A stretch of DNA of 64,000 bases from Urechidicola croceus (lineage in GTDB: Bacteria > Bacteroidota > Bacteroidia > Flavobacteriales > Flavobacteriaceae), in assembly GCA_905181865.1 (NCBI GenBank), contig CAJIZG010000005.1, positions 186,001 through 250,000 of the forward strand, in the 5' to 3' direction. The translations under genes and the position numbers were made by a program. Of this stretch, positions 17,436 to 26,162 are shown one piece after another. The notes beneath the pieces are model-generated. The model did no database searches. It was not told the DNA's origin and saw nothing but the letters and a program-made list of their open reading frames with translations. Each line of letters opens with the position of its first letter. The stretch's first letter is position 1.

Positions 17436-19814
17436 ATGAAATACTATTTTACATCAATTGCTATAGCCGCGCTACTCATTATTAGTTCTTGCAAAACGGA
17501 AACCCCAAAATTTTCAGAAAAATTATGGTATGAGACTCCTGCGAAAGATTGGTTTGAAGCATTGCCTTTAGGTAATGGTCGATTAGGGGCGATGGTTTTT
17601 GGCGGTGTAAATGAAGAACACTTGCAATTAAATGAAGAGAGTTTGTGGGCAGGCGCACCAGAAGATCCATTTCCTGAAAATGTTAGTGAGCACTATGCTC
17701 GTTTTCAACAATTAAATCTCCAAGGAAAATATGAAGAGGCCCTTAGTTACGGGTTGGAAAACTTAGCAGTTCGTCCTTCTTCAATCCGTTCTTATGAACC
17801 CTTAGGAGATTTGTTTTTGAAATTTGAACATGAAAAAGTAGAGGATTACAAGCGGAGTTTAGATTTAAGTACTGGAATAACAACGATCGAATATGCAGTA
17901 AATGGCAAACGATTTAAGCGAGAATCATTTATTTCTAAGGGGTATGATGCCATTTTCTATCGGTTTGAAAGTTTAGATGGCGAGGAGACGAATTGCTCCA
18001 TTCATTTTGATCGATTTAAAGACATACAACAATCAATTCAAGGAAACAGAATTGTGGTAAACGGACAAATATTTGACGATCCTAATGGATATGATGATAA
18101 CCCTGATGGATCGGGGAAAGGAGGATACCACATGAAGTTTTCAACGGTAGTTGGAGTAAATACAGATAACGGAGAACTTAGCGCAAAGGATAGTTCGATA
18201 GTTGTAAATAAATCAAAAGCATTTACGGTAATTGTGAGTGCGGCTACAGATTACAATTTGAAAAAGTTGAATTTTGATAGAAATATCGACGCCTATAAAA
18301 AAGCCGAAAGCATTTTGAATAAAGCCTTGGAGGCTTCGTATGATGAAGTTAAAAAAGAGCATATTCAAACCCATTCATCTGTTTATAATCGAGTGGATTT
18401 AGATATTTCTGGAATGGTAAACGATACCATACCAACCGATCGACGGATGAAAATCCAAAAGGAAGGCGGCGAAGACCCATATTTGGCGCAGCTTTTATTT
18501 CAATATGGTCGTTATTTGTTAATGGGAAGTGGGGGAGGAAATGCTGTACTGCCTGCCAATTTGCAGGGGATTTGGAATCAAGATGAATGGGCTGCATGGG
18601 AAGCAGATTTTCATTTAAACATCAATTTACAAATGAATTACTGGCCAGCGGATGTTTGTAATCTTTCAGAGACTTTTGATCCACTGTCAAATTATATGGT
18701 GCAATTGGCAAAAAGAGGAGCAAAGACCGCTAAGAATTTTTTAGATTCTGATGGGTGGATGGCGCATCACGTTGCCAATCCTTTTGGTAGAACCACGCCG
18801 TCAGGTTCAAATGTACTTTCTCAGGTAACCAACGGGTATAGTTTTCCTATGGCAGGTACTTGGATGTCATTATCTCTTTGGCGCCATTATACTTTTACCA
18901 ATGATACAGAATATTTAAGTGATAAGGCGTATCCTGTTTTAAAGGGAGCCGCACGTTTTGTATTAGATTTCTTGCAAGAAGATAGCAACGGAATGCTGGT
19001 AACCGCTCCGTCTTATTCTCCAGAGAATAGTTATATCGATCCACATACTAATCAAAAATCGCTAAATACAGTGGCCGCTACCATTGATATTCAAATCATT
19101 AAAGAATTATTTAATGCCTGTTTACAATCGGAAAAGATTCTTGGAAAAAACGAATTATCAGATGAAATAAGTGAAGCCATATTAAAATTACCAGCAACAA
19201 AAATAGGTAAAGATGGAACCATTCAGGAGTGGATGGAGGATTACGAGGATGGTGAGCCTGGTCATCGACATGTGTCCCATTTATTCGGACTATATCCATC
19301 AGATCAGATCACACAAAACACACCAGAACTTTTTGAGGCTGCCAAAAAAACACTAGAAAAAAGGTTGGCTTCAGGTGGAGGTCAAACAGGTTGGAGTCGG
19401 GCTTGGATGGTTAATTTTTATGCACGCCTTTTTGATGGTACTGCTAGTAATCATCATATCAATAATTTATTGCGTAAACAGATTACTAACAATCTTTTTG
19501 ATCTGCATCCGCCTAAGATTTTTCAGATTGATGGAAACTTGGGGGTTACCGCTGGTATTGCTGAAATGCTTTTACAGTCACATGAGCAAGGAGTAATTAA
19601 CTTGTTACCTGCACTTCCGAGCCAATGGAAAACAGGGAGTGTAAAAGGATTAAAAGCCAGAGGTGGATTCAAAGTGAATATGGCATGGAAAGAGGGGCAA
19701 CTAGTAAATGCCCAACTTATTGGAAAGCCAGGATCCTTGGGCCAATTCAAATACAAAGGAGAAATTAAATCATTTGAAATTCCCGAAAGTGGAGTTTATG
19801 AGATCAACCAATAA
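17436..19814 (+). CDS. Glycoside hydrolase family 95 (alpha-L-fucosidase type) lipoprotein
   Basis: This 792-aa enzyme has a lipoprotein signal (ALLIISSC, Cys about residue 19). The GH95 N-terminal domain follows, with WFEALPLGNGRLGAMVFGG and LNEESLWAG. The alpha/alpha-barrel carries the family's catalytic residues: Asn pair in NINLQMNYW (about residues 393-401), Glu in YSPENSY (about 526-532) and Asp in QIDGNLG (about 698-704). GH95 enzymes invert alpha-1,2-L-fucosides, and some act on alpha-L-galactosides. Length and domain order are normal. It suggests the island's glycan carries fucose or L-galactose. The stop codon is followed within a few bases by a HipA remnant, so foreign DNA joined here. 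Confidence 0.92.
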   Translation: MKYYFTSIAIAALLIISSCKTETPKFSEKLWYETPAKDWFEALPLGNGRLGAMVFGGVNEEHLQLNEESLWAGAPEDPFPENVSEHYARFQQLNLQGKYEEALSYGLENLAVRPSSIRSYEPLGDLFLKFEHEKVEDYKRSLDLSTGITTIEYAVNGKRFKRESFISKGYDAIFYRFESLDGEETNCSIHFDRFKDIQQSIQGNRIVVNGQIFDDPNGYDDNPDGSGKGGYHMKFSTVVGVNTDNGELSAKDSSIVVNKSKAFTVIVSAATDYNLKKLNFDRNIDAYKKAESILNKALEASYDEVKKEHIQTHSSVYNRVDLDISGMVNDTIPTDRRMKIQKEGGEDPYLAQLLFQYGRYLLMGSGGGNAVLPANLQGIWNQDEWAAWEADFHLNINLQMNYWPADVCNLSETFDPLSNYMVQLAKRGAKTAKNFLDSDGWMAHHVANPFGRTTPSGSNVLSQVTNGYSFPMAGTWMSLSLWRHYTFTNDTEYLSDKAYPVLKGAARFVLDFLQEDSNGMLVTAPSYSPENSYIDPHTNQKSLNTVAATIDIQIIKELFNACLQSEKILGKNELSDEISEAILKLPATKIGKDGTIQEWMEDYEDGEPGHRHVSHLFGLYPSDQITQNTPELFEAAKKTLEKRLASGGGQTGWSRAWMVNFYARLFDGTASNHHINNLLRKQITNNLFDLHPPKIFQIDGNLGVTAGIAEMLLQSHEQGVINLLPALPSQWKTGSVKGLKARGGFKVNMAWKEGQLVNAQLIGKPGSLGQFKYKGEIKSFEIPESGVYEINQ

Positions 19815-19817
19815 AAC

Positions 19818-20290
19818 AATATGCATCAGCGATGCCTATGACTGGAAATAGCGAAGACACAATGAAAGAAAACACTGGAAGTTATTTAGATCTAGTAGAA
19901 TTTATTCAAAACTACGGTTGCAACATTGATAAAAATCTAGCCTAACTTTGGAAGCGTATAGTATTTAATATTACCATTTCTAACACGGATAATCATTTGC
20001 GTAATCATGGTTTTATTCTCACGGTAAAAGGCTAGGAATTATCCCCGGTATACGATCTCAACCCATCTATAGACAAAGATGGTTTAGCTTTGAATATTGA
20101 TATGGATCATAACGCACTAGATTACGAATTGGCAAGAAGTGTTGGCGAATATTTTCGTTTAAATAACGAACAAATGGACACAATTATTAAAGAAGTCATT
20201 TCAGCAGTTAAGACCTGGAAAGACCTAGCAAAAACTATTGGCATACCCAATAAAGAACAGAATCTACTGGAAGTAGCATTTAAAGTTTGA
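19818..20290 (+). pseudogene. HipA-type kinase remnant (C-terminal half, two nonsense codons)
   Basis: One frame from about 19819 to TGA at 20288-20290 reads YASAMPMTGN, SYLDLVEFIQNYG, ISNTDNHLRNHGFILTVKG, ELSPVYDLNPSID and ends in QNLLEVAFKV. These are the core and C-terminal blocks of HipA-type Ser/Thr kinases (catalytic NTDNH and the YDLNPS metal-binding motif). A TAA after KNLA and a TAG after TVKG interrupt it, and the N-terminal half and any HipB partner are missing. It is a dead toxin-kinase fragment joined directly to the end of the GH95 gene. Confidence 0.85.
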
Positions 20291-20519
20291 TTGCCTTTGA
20301 AAAAATGAATTTCTAGCGCAACGTAGTCTTTGATAAACAGAATACAAGCACTAAACAATATGTAGTTGTGAATAATATAAATGCAACAATAAATTTGTAA
20401 TTCAAAAAATAACGCCGAAAAAAAAATGATTAGCTTATTCTTCCATTCAATATGTTGTATTTTCGGAAAATATTGGAGATTGAATTTTAAATTATTAGCC
20501 ACTTAAAAACTTTATACGG

Positions 20520-21395
20520 ATGAAATTTTTTTTGATACTTGTTCTTTGCTGTTTGAGTACTGGTTTATGTGCACAAAAAGATACGATGAAAGTAATTTCA
20601 TATAATATCTGGATGGGATTTGATTTTAGAAAAGATGTAGAACGTCAGAATAAAGTGATTAACTGGCTTGTTGCTAATAAACCAGATGTCGTTGCACTGC
20701 AGGAACTTTGTGGTTATACCGAAGAAAAATTGCTTGAAGACGCAAAAAGATGGGGGCATAATTATGCTATTCTTCTTAAAGACGAATGCTTTTCAGTAGG
20801 ATTAACCTCAGTCAAACCTATTGTTTTAAAAGAAAAAGCAACAGAAGATCTTTGGCATGGGATGTTACACTGTGAGACTTTTGGTGTCGATTTTTTTGTT
20901 GTGCATTTGAGTCCTGCAGATCGTGATTTTAGAATTAAAGAAAGTAAAGTTATTCTTTCAAAAATTGCTTCAATAAGTAATAATTCTTTTATGGTTTTAG
21001 GCGATTTTAATGCACAATCCCCTTTTGACGCAGACAGAGATATAGAGTACCCAGTAGCATTGGAAACTAAAAGATTGGGAGATTTTAAAAACGAAAAATA
21101 CAATAACTTACTCGATAATGAATTTGACTACAGCGTAATGGCATCTTTTATAGCAAGTCCTTTAATTGATGTCATACAACGATTTGTTCAGTCAGAAGAA
21201 AGGTTTACGTTTCCTACGAAATTAAGGAGCGGACCAGGTCTGTCGCAAAACGACAGACGGCGTATTGATTTTATAATGGTCAGCCGTGAATTAGCAAAAA
21301 AATGTAGTAATTCGGAGGTGTGCAATAAGGAAGAAACGACACTGTTCTCTGATCATTATCCTGTAATGGCAGAGTTTGAATTGGATGTTAAATAA
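20520..21395 (+). CDS. Secreted endonuclease/exonuclease/phosphatase-fold protein
   Basis: This 291-aa protein has a Sec signal (cleavage after GLCA-Q, about residue 19). The EEP-fold motifs follow in order: ISYNIWMG, ALQELCGY (metal Glu, about residue 61), HLSPADRD, LGDFNAQSP (about residues 161-169) and FSDHYPVMAEF at the end (catalytic Asp-His). The fold serves nucleases, inositol phosphatases and sphingomyelinases; the signal peptide favours a phosphodiesterase/phosphatase acting outside the cytoplasm. With the metallophosphoesterase at 14642 it is the second ester-cleaving enzyme in the island. Substrate unknown. Confidence 0.82.
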   Translation: MKFFLILVLCCLSTGLCAQKDTMKVISYNIWMGFDFRKDVERQNKVINWLVANKPDVVALQELCGYTEEKLLEDAKRWGHNYAILLKDECFSVGLTSVKPIVLKEKATEDLWHGMLHCETFGVDFFVVHLSPADRDFRIKESKVILSKIASISNNSFMVLGDFNAQSPFDADRDIEYPVALETKRLGDFKNEKYNNLLDNEFDYSVMASFIASPLIDVIQRFVQSEERFTFPTKLRSGPGLSQNDRRRIDFIMVSRELAKKCSNSEVCNKEETTLFSDHYPVMAEFELDVK

Positions 21396-21716
21396 TAATT
21401 TGTTTTCGTAGATTGAAAGAGTACCCTTACTAATCTTGGCACGAACAATCGGCTTTATTCAGCGTAGTTTTGTGCAATATAAAAAGGAAGCGGCTGAATT
21501 GTCTTTTATTGCTATAAATTTAGATTGGAAATGAGGGCTACTGCAGCTCCCTCAAGGAAACCCGCACTACTCGCGTTGATGAATCTTATTTTTTTGCACG
21601 TTGATCGATAAGGATATGTGTCTCACAAAAAGTGCTCCAAAGGGAGAATCGCTAACTGTGAATAAGAAACCAGAAATGATGAAAAATACAATACTAACAG
21701 TAAATAATATATAGTT
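21396..21716. other. Intergenic spacer, no gene seen
   Basis: No intact gene, terminator or promoter is supported. A short open stretch near 21435-21530 reads LARTIGFIQRSF, faintly like the start of IS4-type transposases, but this is too weak to call. Confidence 0.3.
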
Positions 21717-22979
21717 ATGAGTAATAGTAAACATGATGTTACGCGAAGAAAATTCATTCAAAAATTTGGTTTAGGAGCAGCGGGTGTTGGCGCATTTTCG
21801 CTGACTTCTTGCGGAAGTACGAGTAATTTACCTAAAGATGCTGAAGGCAATGTCATTTCCGGGTTCGGGGAAGAAGGCAAAAAACATTCGAAGCAAACAG
21901 TGGCCGGAACTAGAGAGGTTTGGCAATCAAAATCAGATCGAAAAATCCGTGTGGGTATCGCGGGTTATGGGTTGTGTCAATTTGGAGCGACATTTTTCTA
22001 TCAAAATCATCCAAATGTTGAAGTGGTTGCGGCGACCGATCTTGATCCCGTGCGTTGTGCGGAACTAGCCAAAAGAGTGGGTGCACCCAAGACCTATCCT
22101 TCTTGTGAAGAAATGATCAAAGACAAAAGTATAGAGGCTATATATATTGCGACAGACGCACCCAGTCATGCGCGCTTGGCGATTATGGCGCTGAATCACG
22201 GCAAGCATGTGTGCTCTGCGGTACCGGCTGTCTTTGGTTTTGAAGCAGAGGGTCAGGCTGAAGAATTATTTAATGCCGTCAAAAGAAGTGGGATGAAATA
22301 CATGATGAACGAGACATCGACTTTTCATGAGGATCTTTATGCGAAAAGAATACAATATCAGTCGGGTGCATTAGGAAAACTTATTTATTCAGAAGGTGAA
22401 TACTATCATGATAATGCTGGAACTCTTGGAAGTTACAACCCTAAAAACGGCAAAATCGATACGAATGGATGGCGGCGAGGTCTAACACCAATGTGGTATC
22501 CAACACATGCTACGGCATATTTTGTTTCCGTGGCCGATGGCCAGCGATTGACCGAAGTCTCTTGCTTGGGAACAGAGAGTCTTTATGCTGAGTATAAGGA
22601 TGGGAACAATGCGCACAAGAACCCCTTTGGTACGGAAGCCGCTTTATTTAAAACGAGTGAAGGAGGCATGTCTCGAATGGCCATCAGTTGGGATATGAAA
22701 AATGCGCACGGCGAAAAAGGGCGTGTCTATGGTCAAAAGTCACACGACGAAAAAATCAATGGCGCTCGCCCTGCCTTGCCACCTCTCGGCGTTGATCCCG
22801 GTCATCACGGAGGTTCTCACGGGCAACTGACCAATAACTTTATAGAATCTATTCTTCTGGAGCAAAAACCTATCGTGGGTGTGAGTGAGGCGTTAAACAT
22901 GACCCTGGCAGGAGTGATTGCGCACCAATCTGCACTCAAAGGTGGCGAGTGGATGAAGATTCCACAGTACGAGTTATAA
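21717..22979 (+). CDS. Tat-exported Gfo/Idh/MocA-like lipoprotein lacking the EKP lysine
   Basis: This 420-aa protein combines a twin-arginine signal (TRRKFIQKFG) with a lipobox (FSLTSC, Cys about residue 32), so it is a Tat-exported lipoprotein. The Rossmann fold follows (VGIAGYGLCQFG, about residues 77-88). The EKP motif, which normally supplies the catalytic lysine, reads AVP (HVCSAVPAVF). The C-terminal half has YPTHATAYFVSVADGQRL and HHGGSHGQLTNNFI. The DNA is visibly richer in G and C than its neighbours, and gene-poor spacers flank both sides, so it may have arrived separately. It resembles GH109-like proteins more than classical dehydrogenases; function uncertain. Confidence 0.82.
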   Translation: MSNSKHDVTRRKFIQKFGLGAAGVGAFSLTSCGSTSNLPKDAEGNVISGFGEEGKKHSKQTVAGTREVWQSKSDRKIRVGIAGYGLCQFGATFFYQNHPNVEVVAATDLDPVRCAELAKRVGAPKTYPSCEEMIKDKSIEAIYIATDAPSHARLAIMALNHGKHVCSAVPAVFGFEAEGQAEELFNAVKRSGMKYMMNETSTFHEDLYAKRIQYQSGALGKLIYSEGEYYHDNAGTLGSYNPKNGKIDTNGWRRGLTPMWYPTHATAYFVSVADGQRLTEVSCLGTESLYAEYKDGNNAHKNPFGTEAALFKTSEGGMSRMAISWDMKNAHGEKGRVYGQKSHDEKINGARPALPPLGVDPGHHGGSHGQLTNNFIESILLEQKPIVGVSEALNMTLAGVIAHQSALKGGEWMKIPQYEL

Positions 22980-23449
22980 TCACAAATTCCGATATAATAT
23001 GCCAAAAGATGCATTAGTTGCTATCTTTAGCCTAATAACGAAATTGAGATAGGTTACAGACTATCAATAGTGTTACAGTTCATATATTGGAGTAATTTTC
23101 TTTTTGTTTGATTTTATTGGTAAAGTGCGATGTATTCAAAGTACTGAATCTACTCGGCCAGCCTCTTTGATGGTTGTATAGAAGGGGCATAAAGTCAAGC
23201 TCTAATATTAAAACAAAATGGGAGGCCATTGTATTATTAGATAAGATTTTAGAAACAGGAAGTCTTAAAATGAAAAGATGGGATAGAAGCGAAATTATCG
23301 AAGAACGGTTTTTTTGTTGGCCTACAAAGCTCCGAACTTTGAATATCAATTACTGACCCATAGAAAAAAAATAAAAATAATTACTGTAACTTGCAGTATC
23401 CTAAAAAACAACAAATTCCATCTAACCCTTAGATTAACAATGTTTAAAT
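22980..23449. other. Intergenic spacer, no gene seen
   Basis: Nothing is firmly supported. A short open frame about 23174-23356 (KWEAIVLLDKILETGSLKMK) lacks an ATG start and any recognisable family. The spacer probably holds the promoter of the long secreted-protein block that starts at 23450, but no perfect TAnnTTTG was found. Confidence 0.3.
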
Positions 23450-26137
23450 ATGACATATAAATTCACCCACCTCATCAACCTACTATTAGTTTTACTTCTA
23501 CAGACAGCTGTAATAGCACAAAAAATTGATAATTATAAATATAATGATCAGAATAGCCCCATAGAGGGCGCTGTTCAGAGCGAAAATAATTTCAGCGGTT
23601 ACACCAACTACTGGCATAGTAGCTATAATAATTTATACCGATATGGAAATCTTTTTAAAATGGCTGCACCCAATATTGAAAAAACTATTTTACAGAGTAA
23701 AGTAAATATTGCCGAAGATTTTGGTATTCCAGGATTAGTTATGCAAGAAGGCTTTATAAACAATCTAATGTCAAACGAGTATGCAACATTGAACGAGCCT
23801 TCGCTCAAAGATTTAGAGGGATTACTCAAGGAAAAGGGAAATGTTATTGTATATGTTAATCCTAATTCTGATGTTGGCCAAAAAGTTAATAGAAAGTTAC
23901 CACAGACCTATAGTTGGACTGCTAAATTGAGTAGTCACCAATTTAATGCAATAGATTTTGTTAGGGTGAATGCATTCTATCTTGAACTTGATCAAAAAAA
24001 ATTATTTATTGTTAGTTCAGAAGATAAAAACACCCGTGATAAGTTTAAAACTCAAATAGAAAACACGGAGAAGGTTGTTGATAGATATGATTTTCATAAG
24101 GGATGGTTTGGTGCTTTTACATTACTTAATAGTGTTACAATTACCAAAGGTCATCCACTTGAAGTTATAGGTACTGGTATGAACGAAGGAAATAGTTGGT
24201 TTGTATTTGACGGTTATATGGATTTTATGTCAAAAGATGATATAGCCCAATGGGTAAAAAAAGTAGAACTTCCAATAGTGACGGATGTTGGTGCCTCGAA
24301 CGTTTATGGAGCCAAGAATTATGACGGGTTTCAAATACAACAAATGTATGATGCAGAATCTTGGATAAATTTTGCTAAGGAAAAAGAAGGCTATGTATTC
24401 CGACAGGTTTGGGATACGCTTGCTGATCCTTATAAATATGATGGATATTTTGCCAATGAAGGAAATAAAGAGCAAATTGATAACGAAAACAGACCCTTTG
24501 TACTAAAAACGGGTCAACTAGATAAAAACGCTTTATCTAGTATGGTATTATTCATTGAAAAAGGCAAACCGTTGACTCAAAAATCCATGTGGAACGCCAT
24601 TCTCGATAGACGAGAAGTAGGCGTTTTAGAACAAGGAAAAATGATAGGACCTGCACAATACAGAAACGCATTACAAATGTTGTTGCTGGACAGAATTTTT
24701 CTGGAAGAATATTTTGGGGACCATATAAATATTGAAGCTAAAGTCGAAGACTATACGTTGCAAGTAACAATTACAAATACGTCAAAGACTCCTATATCCG
24801 GAACTTTAGAATTAGTGCTTCCTCAAGAAATTAAAATAGCAGAAAAGACTTCCGTTTTAATAGATCTTGAACCCGAAAAATCGAAAACGCAGTATTTTGT
24901 TTTGCAGCCAGAATCAAATGCCACAAATAATACGAACCCCATCGCAGTGCATTATAAATATAATGGGAAAAAGAAAAGCACCTTAACTATCTTGGATTTG
25001 CCTCCTGCTATTTCGGTGCACAGACTTTTATATAGTCATGCACCAAAGGTTAGCTATCCTGTAACCATTCATAATTTCACTAACAAATCTTCTTTCCCTG
25101 TAAATATTGAGGTTGTAAATATCAAAAATGAAAAGAAGATAGTTTTTAAAACTTCACAAATTTGCAATGCAACAACAGGCTCTTTTAAAGATCTATTATT
25201 TGATTTAGATTTAAGAGCAGGCAACTACAAAGTTAAAACATCAGCCTTAGGGGTTCATTATACCTCACAATTAGGTGTGGGTGAAGCAAAAGGGCGTCCT
25301 ACTTTATCTGAAATTGATATAGATAAAGATGGTGTAAATGAATATCTTATGGAAAATGATAGTGTTCAGGTTACATTACTTACAACTGGGGCACGGGTAA
25401 TTGAATATAAGATTAAGAGTAGAAACGATAATATTCTTTTTAAACTATGGCCTAAAAAAGCCATTGATGATAAGAGATCGTTTAGAAAAAGAGGGTATTA
25501 TCCTTATGGTGGATTTGAAGATTTCCTTGGTCAAGGAAGTATGGAAACCCACCAGGTATATAATTCTGAAATTATTAAAAAGGAAGGCGACTTTGTACAA
25601 GTTAAAATGTGGACAGATTACTTCGGTAACCGTTTAGAAAAGACATTTACGCTTTACGGAGATTCTCCGTTATTGGAAATTAGGTTTGCATTGACTTTTA
25701 TAAACCCAGAAGCCAATATGTTAGGGCCACAACCCATACTTGAATTGGGAGAAAAACATTGGTTAGAAGATGTCTTTATGGTTCCTGAATTAAGTGGTAT
25801 TAATGAATTTAGAATGAAGCCAGAAAAATATTACGGTCAGGCATTTGATATTAAAGAAGGATGGAATGCCGGTTATGACACGAAAGAAGATATTACTTTC
25901 GTGGGAGCGTTCCCTGTAGATCAACCTTTGTTTCTCCATATGTGGATGAATCATCCTAAAAATGGAGACGCGCATCACTATTATACCGAATTTCAACCTT
26001 GGCTGCCCATTTTTCAAAAAAGCATCATGTATTTCTCTTATTATATTTGGGGAGCTGGAGGCCCATGGGAAAACGGATTGAACTCTTTAAGAAGTATGAA
26101 TTTAATTACCACAAGAAAAGAAATTCTAAATAAATAA
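23450..26137 (+). CDS. Large secreted protein of unknown family (895 aa)
   Basis: The protein has a Sec signal (LLLVLLLQTAVIA-Q, cleavage about residue 24). I recognise no family. Residues about 30-380 look alpha/beta, with repeated tryptophan- and tyrosine-rich stretches (YTNYWHSSYNNLYRYGN). Residues about 425-620 look like Ig-like beta-sandwich modules (LQVTITNTSKTPISGTLEL, KVSYPVTIHNFTNKSSFPVN). Residues about 625-890 form an aromatic beta-rich domain (GGFEDFLGQGSMETHQVYN, HMWMNHPKNGDAHHYY) of the kind that ends polysaccharide lyases or glycosidases. Conserved His, Trp and Tyr clusters suggest carbohydrate binding. The next genes encode another large secreted unknown, a CBM9-like protein and GH109, so a new carbohydrate-active enzyme is a fair hypothesis. 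Confidence 0.7.
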   Translation: MTYKFTHLINLLLVLLLQTAVIAQKIDNYKYNDQNSPIEGAVQSENNFSGYTNYWHSSYNNLYRYGNLFKMAAPNIEKTILQSKVNIAEDFGIPGLVMQEGFINNLMSNEYATLNEPSLKDLEGLLKEKGNVIVYVNPNSDVGQKVNRKLPQTYSWTAKLSSHQFNAIDFVRVNAFYLELDQKKLFIVSSEDKNTRDKFKTQIENTEKVVDRYDFHKGWFGAFTLLNSVTITKGHPLEVIGTGMNEGNSWFVFDGYMDFMSKDDIAQWVKKVELPIVTDVGASNVYGAKNYDGFQIQQMYDAESWINFAKEKEGYVFRQVWDTLADPYKYDGYFANEGNKEQIDNENRPFVLKTGQLDKNALSSMVLFIEKGKPLTQKSMWNAILDRREVGVLEQGKMIGPAQYRNALQMLLLDRIFLEEYFGDHINIEAKVEDYTLQVTITNTSKTPISGTLELVLPQEIKIAEKTSVLIDLEPEKSKTQYFVLQPESNATNNTNPIAVHYKYNGKKKSTLTILDLPPAISVHRLLYSHAPKVSYPVTIHNFTNKSSFPVNIEVVNIKNEKKIVFKTSQICNATTGSFKDLLFDLDLRAGNYKVKTSALGVHYTSQLGVGEAKGRPTLSEIDIDKDGVNEYLMENDSVQVTLLTTGARVIEYKIKSRNDNILFKLWPKKAIDDKRSFRKRGYYPYGGFEDFLGQGSMETHQVYNSEIIKKEGDFVQVKMWTDYFGNRLEKTFTLYGDSPLLEIRFALTFINPEANMLGPQPILELGEKHWLEDVFMVPELSGINEFRMKPEKYYGQAFDIKEGWNAGYDTKEDITFVGAFPVDQPLFLHMWMNHPKNGDAHHYYTEFQPWLPIFQKSIMYFSYYIWGAGGPWENGLNSLRSMNLITTRKEILNK

Positions 26138-26162
26138 TAGTTGACTATTAAATTTTAATATT

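Noticed and set aside
20122-20502. 126-aa minus-strand open frame over the HipA remnant
   Set aside because: The plus strand carries recognisable HipA sequence; the antisense frame has no signal or family features.
21435-21530. IS4-type transposase N-terminus
   Set aside because: Only a few residues (GFIQR) fit; too short to support.
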